DNA from: Chloroflexota bacterium
GTDB lineage: Bacteria > Chloroflexota > Limnocylindria > P2-11E
DNA: 15,767 nucleotides
Assembly: GCA_016875665.1 (NCBI GenBank)
Contig: VGPA01000009.1
Coordinates: forward strand, 1 to 15,767
Direction: 5' to 3'
Shown: piece by piece, positions 14,223 through 15,767 of the stretch
Position numbering within the stretch: position 1 is the stretch's first letter
How the letters are laid out: each line of letters begins with the position of its first letter
The notes under the pieces: generated by a model
What the model was told of the DNA's origin: nothing
Seen by the model: only the letters and a program-made list of their open reading frames with translations
Database searches by the model: none
Program-made: the position numbers and the translations under genes

Positions 14223-14724
14223 CGACCGACCGCGCCGCGACCTCGTACCGCGTGGCGATCCGGTCCTTTCTCGGCGGCCTCGCCGCCTACGGCCGCGATC
14301 CGCTCGAGTACCTCAGCGGGCTCGGCGCCACGGGCGCGGATCTTCTCCACCTGACGCTCGGCCCCTACCGCGCCGCGTTCGTGAACCACCCGGACCTGGC
14401 ATCGCGAGCGGCACCGTGGTGTTCGTGAGCCAGTACGTGACGCAGCGCGACGCCCGCTGGTTCGAGCGTCCCGCCGAGTTCGATCCGTGGCGCTGGACCG
14501 CGGGCTTCGCCGATGCGCTTCCGCGCCACGCGTTCTTCCCCTACGGCGGGGGCATGCGCCACTGCGTCGGCTACGCGGTCGCGACCGCGGAGCTGCGCCT
14601 CGCTCTCGTCGCCTGCGCCCGGCGATTCCGCCCGACGCTCCCCGAGGGAAGCCCGCTCGCCGCATGGGCGCGGAATCTCGGCCGTCCCCCGGCGGGGGTG
14701 CGGCTGCGCCTGGAGGCCGCGTGA
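14219..14724 (+). pseudogene. Cytochrome P450 with a large internal deletion and frameshift
   Basis: The first frame (ATG 14219 to TGA 14426-14428) encodes 69 residues. It holds a P450-like N-terminus, including GRDPLEYLSGLGATGADLLH and ending VNHPDL (55-60), which is where P450s enter the B region. A second frame (+2) then resumes with IASGTVVFVSQYVTQRDARW from about 14401. It continues through PAEFDPWRW and the haem-cysteine signature FFPYGGGMRHCVG to a normal P450 end at 14724. The middle of the protein is gone, roughly 230-260 residues judged from normal P450 lengths, including the I helix and the ExxR motif. No working monooxygenase is possible. The junction is near 14395-14410. The stop of the first frame overlaps an in-frame GTG of the second (14425-14427), so the C-terminal piece could still be translated. 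Confidence 0.85.
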
Positions 14725-15767
14725 AGAGTCACGACGGCGACCTCGATCCTCTCCTGCGCGCGGTGCCGCCCGATCTCCAGCAGCGGATTCGCGGCCTCGA
14801 GGACCTCGACTCGCTGCTCGAGATCGTGATGGACCTCGGCCGCCCGGCCGAGGCACGCTTCGCGGGACGCGAGGAGCTGCTCACCCCACGCGAGGTGACC
14901 GCCGACGACCTTGCGTACGTCATCGGGCGGATCGGGCAGTTTGGCGGCGACAACCGAGCCGGCATCGAGCGAACGCTCCACCGCATCAGTGCGCTGCGCA
15001 ATCGCTCGAACGGCGTCGTCGGGCTGACGCTGCGGGTCGGGCGCGCCGTCTACGGGACGATGGAGATCATCCGCGACGTGGTCGAATCGGGACGCAGCAT
15101 CCTGCTGCTCGGCCGCCCGGGCGTGGGGAAGACCACGCTGCTGCGCGAGGTCGCGCGCGTGCTGGCCGACGACCTGCGCAAGCGCGTGGTGATCGTGGAC
15201 ACCTCCAACGAGATCGCGGGTGACGGTGACATCCCGCATCCGGGCATCGGCCGCGCGCGCCGCATGCAGGTCGCGTCTCCCGCCTTGCAGCACGCGGTGA
15301 TGATCGAGGCGGTCGAGAACCACATGCCCGAGGTGGTCGTGATCGATGAGATCGGCACCGAGCAGGAGGCGCACGCGGCGCGCACGATCGCCGAGCGCGG
15401 CGTGCAGCTCGTCGCGACGGCCCACGGCAACACGCTCGAGAACCTGATGCTCAACCCCACGCTCTCGGATCTGGTGGGCGGCATCCAGACCGTCACCCTG
15501 TCCGACGAGGAGGCGCGCCGGCGCGGCACACAGAAGTCGGTGCTCGAGCGGAAGGCCCCGCCCACGTTCCAGGTCCTCGTCGAGATTCAGGCCTATCAGA
15601 AGGTGGCGCTGTACTTGGACGTCGCGCAGACCGTGGACGCTATCCTGCTCGGCCAGCCGATCGCGCCGGAGCTGCGCGAGCGCGGCGAGGACGGCGAGGT
15701 GCGCATCGGGATGCAGCAGCCGACCACGCAGGCGGCGGAGACGGTCGAGCGGCGCAGCACCCCGCGC
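14721..15767 (+). CDS. SpoIIIAA/Ycf45-like AAA ATPase (R3H-type nucleic-acid protein), 3' partial
   Basis: The first 349 residues are present and the gene runs off the right edge. After an N-terminal helical domain (PDLQQRIRGLEDLDSLLEIV) come DNRAGIERTLHRISALRNR (77-95), GLTLRVGRAVYGT, Walker A GRPGVGKT (131-138), VIVDTSNEIAGDGDIPHPGI (157-176), Walker B VVVIDEIG (205-212), AHGNTLENLMLNPTLSDLVG and RRRGTQKSVLERKAPPTF. This layout is shared by chloroplast/cyanobacterial Ycf45, sporulation protein SpoIIIAA and R3H-domain ATPases. In those families an R3H nucleic-acid-binding domain can follow, which would lie beyond the window. The biochemical role is unsettled; it is a P-loop ATPase with relatives in secretion-type ATPases. 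The GTG start overlaps the P450 remnant stop (GTGA). Confidence 0.9.
   Translation, partial: MKSHDGDLDPLLRAVPPDLQQRIRGLEDLDSLLEIVMDLGRPAEARFAGREELLTPREVTADDLAYVIGRIGQFGGDNRAGIERTLHRISALRNRSNGVVGLTLRVGRAVYGTMEIIRDVVESGRSILLLGRPGVGKTTLLREVARVLADDLRKRVVIVDTSNEIAGDGDIPHPGIGRARRMQVASPALQHAVMIEAVENHMPEVVVIDEIGTEQEAHAARTIAERGVQLVATAHGNTLENLMLNPTLSDLVGGIQTVTLSDEEARRRGTQKSVLERKAPPTFQVLVEIQAYQKVALYLDVAQTVDAILLGQPIAPELRERGEDGEVRIGMQQPTTQAAETVERRSTPR

Noticed and set aside
14571..15425. Minus-strand open frame opposite the ATPase gene
   Set aside because: Opposes conserved Walker motifs; a compositional shadow.
1..15767. CRISPR array, insertion sequence, prophage or defence island
   Set aside because: No regularly spaced repeats, transposase, integrase or defence signature was seen; the HNH protein belongs to a common stand-alone family.

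Overview
This is a gene-dense, very GC-rich bacterial window with ordinary housekeeping content. Start codons are mostly GTG or TTG, genes often share 4-bp GTGA/ATGA overlaps, and intergenic gaps are short. The LexA operators are of the Gram-positive/Actinobacteria/Chloroflexota type (GAAC-N4-GTTC). The window also carries a SpoIIIAA/Ycf45-like ATPase, PdxS/PdxT and a small HNH protein. Together these point to a Terrabacteria lineage, perhaps a Chloroflexota/Dormibacterota-like uncultured bacterium. That taxonomic call is inference from gene families, not a search result.

Layout. Positions 1-188 hold a possible cytochrome c C-terminal fragment running off the left edge and a tRNA-Asp(GTC), both on the minus strand. 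Positions 236-2545 hold a minus-strand SOS unit, lexA - dinB - small conserved-looking gene, which ends in a good intrinsic terminator. The lexA promoter has a LexA box exactly inside its -35/-10 spacer. Positions 2572-3734 (plus) hold a short MscS-type channel, a 57-aa membrane protein and rplI. Positions 3749-6399 (minus) hold two tandem, intact, divergent dnaB helicase genes that overlap by 4 bp. A second perfect-armed LexA box (6437-6450) lies on their apparent promoter. Positions 6690-8848 (plus) hold an NAD-dependent sugar epimerase and purA. Positions 8841-11708 (minus) hold HNH protein - GT4 glycosyltransferase - paralogous GT4 glycosyltransferase. Positions 11753-15767 (plus) hold pdxS - pdxT - GNAT-like protein - internally deleted cytochrome P450 - SpoIIIAA/Ycf45-like AAA ATPase, each overlapping the next by 4 bp; the last gene runs off the right edge.

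How the genes relate. LexA represses its own operon, including translesion polymerase DinB. The same operator type in front of the dnaB pair suggests that replicative-helicase supply is tied to DNA damage in this organism, which is the most unusual reading of the window. PdxS and PdxT together form pyridoxal phosphate synthase. The two glycosyltransferases look like a tandem duplication acting in surface or secondary glycoside synthesis. No CRISPR array, insertion sequence or obvious defence system was seen.
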